Of a stretch of 64,000 bases of DNA, positions 34,317 through 44,967 are shown in pieces. Numbering within the stretch: the first letter of the stretch is position 1; each line of letters starts with the position of its first letter. A program made the position numbers and the translations under genes. The DNA comes from Siphonodentalium dalli (Eukaryota > Mollusca > Scaphopoda > Gadilida > Siphonodentaliidae), in NCBI GenBank assembly GCA_032622095.1, contig CP136064.1, positions 260,813,863-260,877,862 on the forward strand, in the 5' to 3' direction. The notes beneath the pieces were generated by a model. The model was not told the DNA's origin. It did no database searches and was given only the letters and a program-made list of their open reading frames with translations.

Positions 34317-34881
34317 GCTGGACTGAAAATTACTTTTGCCAAATAATTTGCCAAATGAAAATATTTTTTGCCAAACAATTTTAGCATTTGCCAAATGCTA
34401 TCCTGATAGTACCTCAAGTCTTATGTTTGGACACTCGCGGTTTGGACGACTTTTGATATCGATAGAAAAGCAGTTAGTTAATAATTAGTAACTCGCATCT
34501 CGATTGTGGTTTATCATACAACAATAAGCCAATCACTGAACAATACAATGGTACTCTGCTGCACCAGAAGGGCATATCACAAGAGGATTAGCTATGTAAA
34601 CACCACCACCACACTAAATAGTAGTAATCCCTCCAACCACCAGTACAAATGCTATGAGATTCACTGCATCTTAATAGAGGTGTTAACTTTTCCTAAACCT
34701 CATACAACTCCACCAATATAAATATGTTGTAAGAGTTTCCTGAAATGAATGGTATTGATTGACCAATATTTTTCAACATTCTTGAGGAACTAACAAGTGA
34801 CTTGCCAAATGAAAATATTTTTTGCCAAATGTGAATTATTTTTGCCATTGGCAAATTTGGCAAGTGGCAGCGCGAACCCTG
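34317..34881. mobile_element. Family L hAT-like element, 565 bp
   Basis: Ends CAGTGTCCGCGCTGG and GGCAGCGCGAACCCTG, with 8-bp AATATTAT at 34309-34316 and 34882-34889. Subterminal TTTGCCAAATG motifs repeat inward from both ends, as hAT transposase-binding clusters often do. No transposase. Confidence 0.85.
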
Positions 34882-35035
34882 AATATTATATATATACACC
34901 AGTATCACTAATCGCATGGCCACAGATATAATTTCGTAGGAAGTGCATTGTGCTGTTCTAATATAATGTTAGATCCGTTCTATGTCAATATTCGAACCCA
35001 TGTTCAGACTGGTACTCTTCCAAACTCTTGGTGAA

Positions 35036-35312
35036 AAGGCTGCCTTTTAAGGATGTCTCCTTAGCCAAAGTGGTTAGGATGTGGATACAATCATCACAGT
35101 CTGGCCTTGACAAGGTTGGCACTGGTTCAAACCCTGACATGGGTGAAAATCGGAACTGAATTTCAAGCTTTATTTGAGTTGAGAGACATCTCAATGTTCC
35201 ATTCAGATCGATACATGGCCATTTCGATGAGATATGAGAATTTGTTCACGCTCACTTAAGTAAGCAAATTTGAAGCAATGGACACTCATACTGAGTCCGT
35301 GCGTCCTTAAAT
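35036..35312 (+). mobile_element. tRNA-derived SINE, type 1
   Basis: Box A TAGCCAAAGTGGTTAGG and box B GGTTCAAACCC (35124-35134), followed by the same body and tail as 14716-14996. Confidence 0.8.
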
Positions 35313-35517
35313 CTTATATGTATTTATGGACCTTTGCTATCATGACGATATGAAGATACCTCAGGCTGATATCTCAGCTGATATCAAACTAACCAAGTAA
35401 TAATCTCGATATATCGCATCTCATTAAATATAATAAACTTGGTTATGCGAAAAATGGATGTCATTGCTCATCTCATGAAGACCTTGAAGCATCATTATTA
35501 AGTTTTACAGTAAAGCC

Positions 35518-35719
35518 CTAGTAATCGACCTCTTAACCACAGCAGAATTATGGGTAACTTTTCAGGATTTAGTCGGAAATATGGCTTGTTGCCATTCATC
35601 TGAAAGCTCTCAGGGAGAGCTTTCCGATAAATGGCAACAAGCCATATTTCCGACTAAATCCTGAAAAGTTACCCATAATTCTGCTGTGGTTAAGAGGTCG
35701 ATTACTTTGGGCATTACTG
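35518..35719. mobile_element. Family A palindromic MITE
   Basis: TA flanks, ends CAGTAAAGCCC and GGGCATTACTG, intact centre. Confidence 0.85.
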
Positions 35720-35937
35720 TACATGGTCAGCTTTTAGTCAATATTCACACAGAAAGTTAGAGTAGACAGGAGTCAATGGTCCTTCAGCATCCTGTCACCG
35801 TACAGAGAGGGATTAATTAACAGCTATTGATGTGTTTTCACCGACCTTATTGCTCATTTTCTCAGCCATCAAGGCAGAATTGCTTCATTTATTGCTTCTA
35901 AATGATGATTGACGTGATCCTCCTCAACCCTGTTTAA

Positions 35938-36079
35938 CCCCTTCTTTACTAAATGGATTACCCATTCAGTCATAAAAGTATACATTGGAATGGTGTATTA
36001 TTCATGTGGAGGGGTGTTGAGGAAATGTAAGCAGATGACAGAGAGAGGAAATAATAATACAAGTGCAGATGGATTTCTA
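35938..36079. mobile_element. Family J left part
   Basis: TTAA 35934-35937, then CCCCTTCTTTACTAAATGG. Cut by the family E element at its internal TTAA. Confidence 0.6.
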
Positions 36080-36083
36080 TTAA

Positions 36084-36567
36084 CCCTTCCATGACTGGAG
36101 CTTCCTGAAACTTTGCGAAAACCCATTCTCTTATATATGTTAGTCTCCCATAGGCAGGGTCTGCGCTGGACCGTAATTTACTTTTGCCAAATAATTTGCC
36201 AAATGAAAATATTTTTTGCAAAATCAAGAGGACTAGTAATCCATCCAACCATCAGTACTAATGCTATGAGATTAACTGCTTCTTAATAGATGTGTTATCT
36301 TACCCTAAACCTTATAAAACACCACTAATATAATTAAGATGTAAGAGTTTCCTGAAATTAATGGTATTGATTGACCAATATTTTTCAAATTGCTTGAAGA
36401 ATTAAAAAGTGACTTGCCAAATGAATATATTTTTTGCCAAATGTGAATTATTTTTGCCATTGGCAAATTTGGCAAGTGGCAGCGCGAACCCTGCCCATAG
36501 GGAGCCTTGGATATATAAGAAAATACATGTGCCTCAAAATATTGACCTTGACCTTGTAAGTCATGCA
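36084..36567. mobile_element. Family E element interrupted by L
   Basis: TTAA 36080-36083, then CCCTTCCATGACTGGAGC. First hairpin is split at its loop by L; ends after TTGACCTTGTAAG, with the second half missing. Confidence 0.65.
36155..36493. mobile_element. Family L hAT-like element, 339 bp
   Basis: Ends CAGGGTCTGCGCTGG and GGCAGCGCGAACCCTG, with CCCATAGG at 36147-36154 and 36494-36501. CCCATAGG is the uninterrupted loop sequence of other E hairpins, giving a clean filled/empty pair. Confidence 0.9.
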
Positions 36568-36885
36568 ACTATGTGAACTGATACTTATGCATCTTGAACA
36601 AATCTTAATATCTTATATTTACGTACATATAATGTTTCTTCCACTTCTCCGATAGAGCAACAAATGTCACACACTCTGTGCTAATTTGGTCATTAACCAA
36701 CTAACTGCATTGGCTGTCATTTTTAGCCATCATATTCCATTAACCACAAAGATCCCAGACATCACCGGACATGGTCAGACATTAACGACTAATAGACTAC
36801 ATGATTATTCATCATGTTGGGTTTTGGCAGTGTGCCAACACCGTACTCTCCGAACTTAATCATTTTTGCTTTTTGTTTTTTTCAG

Positions 36886-37032
36886 GGATTTGGCAGTGGA
36901 ACTTCCATTCACATTAACCCATCCTAAGCCATTAGACTCACCGCCTCCATCCAGACCATCTAGTGCAGCTCCACCTAGTGGAGAAAACTATGACACGCCC
37001 ATTGACACAAATCTCATACAGTTAGAAACAAG
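36886..37032 (+). CDS. arrb: Beta-arrestin, penultimate coding exon (clathrin-box linker)
   Basis: This 147-bp exon follows acceptor TTTTTTCAG and ends at donor AG|GTAGGT. Translation continues in phase from the previous exon: [16 protein letters not shown], then a Pro/Ser-rich linker, then [13 protein letters not shown]. VELPFxLxHPKP closes the arrestin C-domain. LIQLE fits the clathrin-box consensus (L-hydrophobic-x-hydrophobic-acidic) and sits where vertebrate beta-arrestins have LIEF or LIEL, so clathrin binding is inferred to be conserved. Visual arrestins generally lack this box, supporting a non-visual type. The exon leaves two bases (AG) that make Ser with the first base of the next exon. 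Confidence 0.95.
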
Positions 37033-38100
37033 GTAGGTTGATTTTTTCTGTAGTCCAAAAATTAAAGATAAATGTTCCACTTCCAGTAAGAAACAGTGTC
37101 TTTGATTGGTCAGAGAGCCGCGCAGCATATCCCATGTTTACATTTAGAGCCATTAACATATTGAAACCAAGACAACCATTTCATCGCCTCTCCTTTGCCT
37201 GCTTTATCATAACATCATTTACGGAAGAATGTCAAATTTCCATGAATGACCAGAACTATCGGCAGAACATATTATATTTGTTATTTTCGCGACTCGGTTG
37301 AACATAGGCTCCAAGCTGTCAATGTCACACCATGTTACCGTCAATCCACCACAATAACTTATAATGTTCTGATTCGTGTTGATATTCTATTGAACTTTGA
37401 AGGCTACTCTTATACAACAATTGATTTTATAATGCACTCGATATCATGGATACAAAAAGAGGTTTAGCAAGGGATGTCTAACTGTCTTAATATAGTGTTG
37501 TTCGGAAAAAGTTCTCGAAAGTTGCTTGTTAAGTTTTCTAACTTTTGTTTTAACTCGTTTCACCCGTACAAACATAAATTATTTTAATATAAAATAACAA
37601 CTACGAATTCTAGCAACTTAGTTTTAATCTGGAAAGACAGGTAAACTTATTTAGCTTCAGTGTGCATATCATGCAACATATTACAATATATATATAATAC
37701 ATGTACAATATACATATTTATGTATCATGAATATCCCATATTTTATCATGATTACTCTTTGATATACAGGCATATTAATCCCTACAAGAAATTGATTGAC
37801 ATTCAGACTGCAATATTAATAAACAAATCTTTCACTTTCAAAACAAATTTATTATAAAAAAAACATTATAATGGGTGGGTGGGAGGGTGCTGCACACACT
37901 TTTGAAGCTGAACGTAGAATGATCGCTATATCTACCGTCTCTCCACAATACCTTAGCAGTCCATGCTTAAGCCATCCAAAATATTATACGAATACTCCTC
38001 ATGCGTAATCATCCTCCACAAATCACCGAAATAATTCTTCATTGAACTTCAATAAATTAATTTATTTATGATAGTTTGTTTTATACAAATATAATTTTCG
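37033..38100. other. Intronic sequence, mostly unassigned
   Basis: 37455-37550 (GGTTTAGCAAGGGATG, TCTAACTGTC, AGTTGCTTGTTAAG) resembles 25225-25310 and marks an unnamed dispersed repeat. The rest has no recognised element or exon. Confidence 0.4.
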
Positions 38101-38119
38101 ATGCCAAGATCACATTATA

Positions 38120-38708
38120 TACCACATATTCCATATTATATACCATTTGGAAGAGGAACCAAAAATATATATATATTCTACCAGAATACACAACACCTGT
38201 GGCCTAGGAGTGTCCACCAAGTGACAGAGATTCTCAGATTCACACCGAAACTTCTCCCGTTATTTACCCCAGAATGCATCAAAATTCACAACTAAGAGAT
38301 AAAGTTGTTCCCCTTCCATAGAGAATAATAGACTGGGAGTTCAGACTAGATCTAAATTAAGCATAGAACACATGTCGTTACCTTGACAAAAACACAGATT
38401 ATTGACCAGATATGTTTTGAAGCTTCCTAATATGACATACATTATGCCCTAAGTAATCGACCTCTTAACCAAAGCAGAATTATGGGTAACTTTTCAGGAT
38501 TTAGTCGGAAATATGGCTTGTTGCCATTCATCGGAAAGCTCTCGCCGAGAGCTTTCCAATGAATGGCAACAAGCCATATTTCCGACTAAATCTGACTAAA
38601 TCCTGAAAAGTTACCCATAATTCTGCTTTGGTTAAGAGGTCGATTACTTAGGGCATTACTGTATGTTGTATCTAATGTGATCTAGAGATTCGAAAATTAA
38701 GTGAGCCT
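38120..38708 (+). mobile_element. Family G element containing family A
   Basis: CCATATTATATACCATTTGG and CCCCTTCCATAGAG match G. The right end TTCGAAAATTAAGTGAGCCT is followed by TTAA 38709-38712. The left limit is uncertain. Confidence 0.55.
38440..38661. mobile_element. Family A palindromic MITE nested in G
   Basis: TA flanks, ends CATTATGCCCTAAG and GGGCATTACTG. A short repeat of GACTAAATC lengthens the right arm. Confidence 0.8.
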
Positions 38709-38951
38709 TTAATGCAGTTGATTTCACATGATTTAAGCTCCTCATGTGATATTCACAATCAGCAATCGAATACGGACAACCAACCATTGAATAGGCATAT
38801 CTGGACCTCTACACAAAAGCAATAATGTACACAACAAAACACTTTTTAGATGTTCTAACTAACAGCAAACCATGTCTAAAAGTGATAAAAATTCACACAG
38901 ACGATGATCAATATAGTTGGCGCGAATAAAGCTTGACTGGATATTCCAACT

Positions 38952-39256
38952 TTGGATTAAACATCCAGAGGGCACGAACAGGTCAACACCTAATGTGACC
39001 TTCATTCTTACCGTGGATTAAACATCCAGAGGGCACGAACAGGTCAACACCTAATGTGACCTTCATTCTTACCGTGGATTAAACATCCAGAGGGCACGAA
39101 CAGGTCAACACCTAATGTGACCTTCATTCTTACCGTGGATTAAACATCCAGAGGGCACGAACAGGTCAACACCTAATGTGACCTTCATTCTTACCGTGGA
39201 TTAAACATCCAGAGGGCACGAACAGGTCAACACCTAACGTGACCTTCATTCTTACC
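38952..39256. repeat. 61-bp minisatellite, five copies
   Basis: 305 bp, exactly five units of ATTAAACATCCAGAGGGCAC plus GAACAGGTCAACACCTAATG plus TGACCTTCATTCTTACCG. Near-identical copies suggest recent expansion. Confidence 0.9.
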
Positions 39257-39322
39257 TTCATCATGGATAGTATCTTTCTCATATATAAAAAAGCATGTCT
39301 ATTATTCAAAGAAATTATTTAA

Positions 39323-39575
39323 ACCTTCCATGACTGGAGCTTCCTGAAACTTTGCGAAAACCCTGTGCTAATACATTCATTATATATACGAGTCACCCAT
39401 AGGGAGACTTGCATATTTAAGAGAATACATTGGCCTAACATTATTTACCTTGACGTTGTAAGCCATGCATTCTCTTATATATACGAGGCTCCCTATGGAA
39501 GACTCACATATATAAAAGAATGCACTGGTACAGGATATTTAATGATGCACCAGCGCAGCTCCTGCCATGAAAAGG
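39323..39575. mobile_element. Family E TTAA element
   Basis: TTAA 39319-39322 and 39576-39579. Ends ACCTTCCATGACTGGAGC and GCTCCTGCCATGAAAAGG, with two hairpins around TAACATTATTTACC. Confidence 0.75.
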
Positions 39576-39584
39576 TTAAACACA

Positions 39585-39910
39585 ACGGTATAAATCAGTA
39601 CGTTCAATATATAAGATTTAGACATGACGGTATAAATCAATACATTCTATACGGTATAAATCAAATCAATACATTCAATATATAAGCTTTAGACATAACG
39701 GTATAAATTAATACGTTCAATATATAAGCTTTAGACATAACGGTATAAATTAATACGTTCAATATATAAGCTTTAGACATAACAGTCTAAATCAATACAT
39801 TCAATATATAAGCTTTACACATAACAGTCTAAATCAATACATTTAATATATAAGATTTAAACATAACGGTCTAAATCAATACGTTCAATATATAAGCTTT
39901 AGACTTAACG
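39585..39910. repeat. ~42-bp minisatellite, about seven copies
   Basis: Unit ACATAACGGTATAAATTAAT plus ACGTTCAATATATAAGCTTT plus AG, with diverged first units. Confidence 0.85.
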
Positions 39911-40048
39911 GAAACTGACTGTTTTTACTTTCTATTACATTTTATCCAATAATGTACTAAAATTTTAAACTACATTCTCGATTTAACATGTTTGGGGGTG
40001 TAGCAACTATTAATATACCACAATTTGCAAATCGTTTTTGTTGTTTAA

Positions 40049-40372
40049 CCCTTTACCCAACAGAACGGCCCTGTGCCAATGCATTCTCTTATATATGCGA
40101 GTCGACCATAGGTCGCCTCGCATATATAAGAGAATGCATTGGCTTAACACATATTAAAAATGATAAAATTGTCAAAGAATGTAGAAAAATATTATAAAAA
40201 TTGTTTAAAAATGTAAGAAAAAATTATAAAATTGTTAAAGAATGTAAGAAAAAATGGTAAAAAGTGTTAAAAAAAGATTTTTTTAGGCCAATGCATTCTC
40301 TTATATATTTTTTTTACAATTTTAATAATTTATTCTTATATTCTTAACATACTTATTTTGTAGGTTAAAGGG
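40049..40372. mobile_element. Chimeric B/C TTAA element beside last arrestin exon
   Basis: TTAA 40045-40048 and 40373-40376. The left end and first hairpin are family B (CCCTTTACCCAACAG). The right part (TTATTCTTATATTCTTAAC, TTATTTTGTAGG) is family C interior, and the second hairpin is cut to one arm. It ends where the duplicated arrestin acceptor block begins. Confidence 0.7.
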
Positions 40373-40418
40373 TTAAAACTTTGATAACCACTTCATCAAT
40401 TACATTATTCTTTTTCAG

Positions 40419-40461
40419 TGGTGACCAGTTTCATGTACATAAAGATGTTTATGTTCTTTAA
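40419..40461 (+). other. Duplicated terminal-exon start (alternative or decoy exon)
   Basis: The block 40373-40447 matches 40458-40532 with four differences. Each copy contains polypyrimidine, acceptor TTTTTCAG and the first 29 coding bases of the last exon; the one coding difference is synonymous (GAC/GAT). If this acceptor is used after the exon at 36886, the frame reads SGDQFHVHKDVYVL and stops at TAA 40459-40461, losing the AP2 motif. It could be a real alternative end or a splicing decoy. Confidence 0.7.
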
Positions 40462-40503
40462 AACTTTGATAAACACTTCATCAATTACATGTTTCTTTTT
40501 CAG

Positions 40504-40603
40504 TGGTGATCAGTTTCATGTACATAAAGATGATGATTTTATATTTGAGGATTTCGCGAGACTTCGTCTGAAAGGGCAGGACGAGGATGATACGGAAGCA
40601 TGA
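40504..40603 (+). CDS. arrb: Beta-arrestin, last coding exon (AP2-binding tail, stop)
   Basis: After acceptor TTTTTCAG this exon completes Ser and encodes GDQFHVHKDDDFIFEDFARL, then RLKGQDEDDTEA and TGA at 40601-40603. FEDFARLRLKG matches the vertebrate beta-arrestin 2 tail. The Phe and Arg residues of this stretch are the known contacts to the AP2 beta-appendage, and in the inactive state the tail packs against the N-domain. The acidic end is short, as in beta-arrestin 2, without the long C-terminal extension of beta-arrestin 1. 3' UTR follows. The first clear AATAAA downstream is at 41850-41855, but whether it is the polyadenylation signal is unknown. Confidence 0.97.
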
Positions 40604-40676
40604 CAACTTGACGTTTGTCAATGTTTTGTTCTGAATGTGTTGATATGGACACTTTGATGCTCAATGTTACACTCAG

Positions 40677-41030
40677 CCTTGTATAGATAGCTGGGACTAT
40701 CAACCAAATCAACTGAGTCTGTTGTTTCACATGTTTCATCTTCACTGTAATCCTAATTTCTTCATGTTTTAATCATGTGACTGATGTCAGCGGTCAGAAG
40801 AAACATGTAATATCCTTGTATAGATAGCTGGGACTATCAACCAAACCACCTGAGTCTTGTTTAACATGTTGATTTAACTATAATCCTAAAGTGGAAATTC
40901 TTCATGTTTTAATCATGTTACTGATGTCAGAGGTCATAGGTCAGGAGAAGCATGTTTGTTTTCTTGCTGATGGAATCTTACTCTAATTTCTCTATCTTAT
41001 AATCATGTGACTGAATCAGAATTATTTTGT
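40677..41030 (+). repeat. ~137-bp direct repeats in arrestin 3' UTR region
   Basis: CCTTGTATAGATAGCTGGGA recurs at 40677 and 40814, followed in both by TTCTTCATGTTTTAATCATG and ACTGATGTCAG. A third, diverged copy starts near 40951. Confidence 0.8.
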
Positions 41031-41040
41031 GAGTGCTTAA

Positions 41041-41163
41041 CACTGTCATGACAGGAGCTGCGCTGGTGCAGCATTAAATATCCTGTGCCAGTGCATTCTC
41101 TTATATTGTGAGTCTCCCATAGGGAGCCTCGCATATATAAGAGAATGCACTGGTTTACAAGGG
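41041..41163. mobile_element. Family E element, single-hairpin form
   Basis: TTAA 41037-41040 and 41164-41167. Left end CACTGTCATGACAGGAGC, one hairpin, then TTTACAAGGG. The second half is deleted. Confidence 0.7.
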
Positions 41164-41167
41164 TTAA

Positions 41168-41423
41168 CGTTCTCTATACTAAACACTCATTTAACGGTTA
41201 CCCTTCTCTATACTAAACACTCATTAAAGGGTTATTTAACCTTCTCTATACTAAACACTCATTTACGAGTAGTTCTGATCAATGAATTGGAATCCTTCTG
41301 TATTTGTATTATCTTTTCATCTGCCTCTCCTCTGCTCATTGTTTTCTGGACACCGCTCCAAATGAATGACAGACCATTCTAATATATATTTTTATATCTG
41401 GCTGAAAGAATCCATTTAATGGG
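41168..41423. mobile_element. Family J element with triplicated left end
   Basis: TTCTCTATACTAAACACTCA occurs three times in about 110 bp before the J body. The right end reads ATTTAATGGG before TTAA 41424-41427. Confidence 0.65.
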
Positions 41424-41427
41424 TTAA

Positions 41428-42279
41428 TTGCCAATCTCAGAATATATATCAGAATGTTTTCCCAATTGTTCAATTAATCTTACAATGAGCAAGTGTAGTT
41501 CTGATATCAAATAGAAGGCAAATTATGTTACTGCTGAATGTCTGTTCATTTATCAAGAACAATTGTCATTGACTGCGTCTAGCACAAAGAATTGACAGCA
41601 ATTCATCAACATAGTTGGTTGCCATGGAGATCTGATGTGGCTTTAACTTGATTTGCCTTTGTGCAGTCTTCGTATTTTATTTTGCATCAATGACAGTAAT
41701 TTTCTGCAGTGCATCAGCTGAGTGCATGCATTATTTTGTTCATCAAACTTATGAACAGGATATCACTAATTAATTTCTTTGATTGCTAGAGCATGCCTTA
41801 TATTTTCACGAACCCATGCTTTATTTTTTCAGCAAATCAAAGAACACAGAATAAATGAATTGAATTGAAATAATTCTTTTATGAGATAACTGCACAGTTA
41901 ATTAGTTGGTTTACAAACCTGCAAACAACTTTTTTTTACCAAAAATGCCAAAAAATAATATAAAAAGTTCAATTTTTTTTTTTTGCCCATTGCGTTGAGT
42001 TTGTATAAGACATCTCACGAAACTGTTCTATCAGTCATAATAGTATGCGATATCAAGAATAATTGAAATACCAATGTGTTGATTTTATTTATATCAAATT
42101 AATCCTGCTTCTGCCAAAAAGACTTTTCAATTTTAAAATTCAAGGCATATTTTTGTTTTGGTTGTTGATTGTCAATCATACATATTTTCTGTCAGGTCAG
42201 TTTGGTGTCCGCTCAATGCTTTTGTTATCTCGATCTTAATTTATAAATTAAATTATAACTGATGCACTTCTCGACATAT
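41428..42279. other. Downstream sequence without recognised element
   Basis: AT-rich. Contains AATAAA at 41850-41855. Could hold the arrestin 3' UTR end or intergenic DNA. Confidence 0.4.
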
Positions 42280-42473
42280 AAAGTGATGCCCTAAATAATA
42301 GACTCCTTAACCACAGCAGAATTTAGTCGGAAATATGGCTTGTTTCCATTCATTGGAAAGCTCTCACTGAGAGCTTTCCGATGAATGGCAACATGCCATA
42401 TTTCTGACTAAATCCTGAAAAATTACCCATAATTCTGCTGTGGTTAAAGAGTCGATTATTTAGGGCATTACTG
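42280..42473. mobile_element. Family A palindromic MITE
   Basis: Degraded left tip (AAGTGATGCCCTAAATAA), intact right tip and centre. A short stretch of the left arm is deleted. Confidence 0.75.
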
Positions 42474-42681
42474 TATATTCATCTCTCTATCATTCTCTCG
42501 CTTTTAGTCTCTTTATAGAACTCGTATTCATTTACTATTGTATTTCTCATATTTGACAGATCTGTAACTTATAGTTTATTAATTAAGAAACTAATCATTC
42601 ACACCTAATTTGTATTCACTTCTGTTATATTTATTACAAATTTGGGTCAATTGCTTTGTCCCAGGTTCATACCTCATTTAA

Positions 42682-42933
42682 CCCTTTCTATACTAAATGG
42701 ATTCTCCCACTCAGTTATAAAAGTATACAATGGAATATCCTATTATTCATCTGGAGGGGTTTTCACGAAAAATAAGCAGACGACAGATAATAAAAGTGCG
42801 GAAGAAGTCCTATGCATTGGAGGGAAATGTTCAGATAATAAGTTCATCAAACGACTAACTGTCATTTTAACTTATTATCTTAATATTTCCTATGGGGTTA
42901 CTGCTCGTCAATGAGTATTTAGTAAAGAAAGGG
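42682..42933. mobile_element. Family J TTAA element, complete
   Basis: TTAA 42678-42681 and 42934-42937. Ends CCCTTTCTATACTAAATGG and TATTTAGTAAAGAAAGGG. About 250 bp, partly palindromic, without the shared hairpin. Confidence 0.75.
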
Positions 42934-43182
42934 TTAATTTAACATTGATAACTTTTTGTTTGATTATAGTCATTGCGGATGATGATACTTCATGATTTTT
43001 TCTTACATTATGTTTAGAATTGGTAGAATTCTTTTCAAAAAATTGCTAACAGCCTTTCTCTTGTCTTGGCTCCGTGCCGGGCTCTCATTTACCACAATCT
43101 TCCTCTTGTCTTGGCTCCATGCCCTGGACATATTTATCATACTAATCTTCAACGTCATGCATTTATTATCTGTTTCTAGGGG

Positions 43183-43606
43183 CAAGCCTTGAAATAGCAG
43201 AATGAGGTCCCCAGAGGATAAATTTAATGTTGCTACCCCACACAAGGCTAGCATCACTATATTCACCCTCTGGGGACAACATTCTTCTTAGGTCTCATCT
43301 TCTGGGAAGTATCTATAATCTCAAATTAACATTGTTTTAGTTACTTTTTCCCTTCTCTTGAGTTTCTACATGTTTTTCCCCTAATTTGCAAATATTAAAA
43401 TGCATAATCGAGGTGACTAATGGGTGAACATCACCAACTTCAATCTGATGATCCTAGGTCTCTCATAGCAGTTGAGGCCTAAGTAGAGAATGAAGTCTCC
43501 AGAGGGTGAATTTGGTGATTCTAGCCTGCTGTGTTGGATGGCGTCACTAAATTCACCCTCTGTGGACCTCATTCTGCAAATATCAGAACCACTATTTCAA
43601 GGCTTG
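43183..43606. mobile_element. Family F MITE, 424 bp
   Basis: Ends CAAGCCTTGAAATAG and CTATTTCAAGGCTTG. Flanks TCTAGGGG (43175-43182) and TCTAGGGA (43607-43614) match at seven of eight bases. Two hairpins with core. Confidence 0.8.
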
Positions 43607-43797
43607 TCTAGGGAATAATTCAATATGTACATCAAAATAGGGCATATGACTACATTCTTAATACTTATTGAAATCCACCATGAAAGGCCTTTGAAACAAT
43701 TATGGGTATTCAAATTACATCATCTCATAGGTCATGAAAAAAATACTGGAGATCATGGACATGCAATACAATATAACCCTAGACTTCACATAATTAA

Positions 43798-44150
43798 AGA
43801 TGGTCTATCTCTTCCTATAACAAGTTCTATGTAGTTTCTGTGGTATAAAATAATAGATATGAGTCAAAGACACCTGTCTGGAAATATTTCTATCAACTAA
43901 TTTTGATTTTATTACGAATTTTCTGGTATAATATACATACAATAAATTTGGGACATTTTACGTCTCGTGTTCGTTCGGAGCGTACCAAGCAGGAGAACTC
44001 TAACTAAAAAATGTCCCATTTGATTATCGCATTATACAAGAAAATATTGATATAAAATAAATATTAATTTGCATTTCCAGACATGTGTCTTCATATTTAT
44101 TATTTTATACCCCGGAAACTATATAACACGTAGGAAGAGATAGACTATCT
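43798..44150. mobile_element. Family I TTAA element
   Basis: TTAA 43794-43797, then AGATGGTCTATCTCTTCCTA. Right end TAGGAAGAGATAGACTATCT is followed by ATAA, a decayed TTAA. Confidence 0.75.
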
Positions 44151-44315
44151 ATAAGAATTGATCTATTTGCCATTATACAGGATGATTAATTGATTAAAAT
44201 GCAGCTGTTTGTAGACTGGGGGGGGGGGGAATTGTCAAATTAAATATTGTGTCAATAAGAAAAGACTAGGTACTCTCCAGCCAGCCAGATTACAGTATTA
44301 ATACTGGTTCAAATA

Positions 44316-44767
44316 CAGTAATGCCCTAAATAATCGACTCCTTAACCACAGCAGAATTATGGGTGATTTTTCAGGATTTACTTGGAAATATGACTTGTTG
44401 CCATTCATCGGAAAGCTCTCCCCCGACTAAATCCTGAAACGTTACCCATAATTCTGCTGTGGTTAACCCTTTACCCAACAGAACGGCCCTGTGCCAATGC
44501 ATTCTCTTATATAGGTCGCCTCGCATATATAAGAGAATGCATTGGCTTAACACATTAAAAATTCTAAAATTGTTAAAGAATGAAAGAAAAAATGGTAAAA
44601 AGTTTTTAAAAAAGGAGGTCAAGGAGCCGGTTCCAATGATGTCCATATTTGTATGGTTCTATTGAGACAGACCGAAGATATTTTAGGCTGTTGCAGCTTT
44701 ATTTGGCCGGTTTTGGCCGTTTTGTTGGGTAAAGGGTTAAGGAGTCGATTACTTAGAGCATTACATT
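44316..44767. mobile_element. Family A MITE containing nested family B
   Basis: Left end CAGTAATGCCCTAAATAATC after TA. Arms resume after the insert with GGAGTCGATTACTTAGAGC. B sits at the same TTAA of GTGGTTAAGG as in the 2069-2673 nest. Confidence 0.8.
44467..44736 (-). mobile_element. Family B element, internally deleted, nested in A
   Basis: TTAA 44463-44466 and 44737-44740. One hairpin, itself missing part of its loop, and the CCGGCC-rich end on the right. Confidence 0.8.
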
Positions 44768-44967
44768 ATATTCATCGCAATCTAGTAGACTTCATCTTCG
44801 AGTTTTTATCAGTCAACGATAATTATTACGGATTATTCTTTGCATCTTGTTGCTTTTATAATTACTGCTAAATACTATGATTCTCACAAATGTTTACTCC
44901 GCCAGACATGCACTCCATATTTGGAAGCCGCATCGTCTTAGAAAATGAAAAGTGAATGGGAGATTAA

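Noticed and set aside
40418-40603. Single continuous 61-codon frame across both arrestin acceptor copies
   Set aside because: The frame runs through intron sequence between two acceptors; arrestin homology starts only after each CAG. Treated as spliced exons instead.
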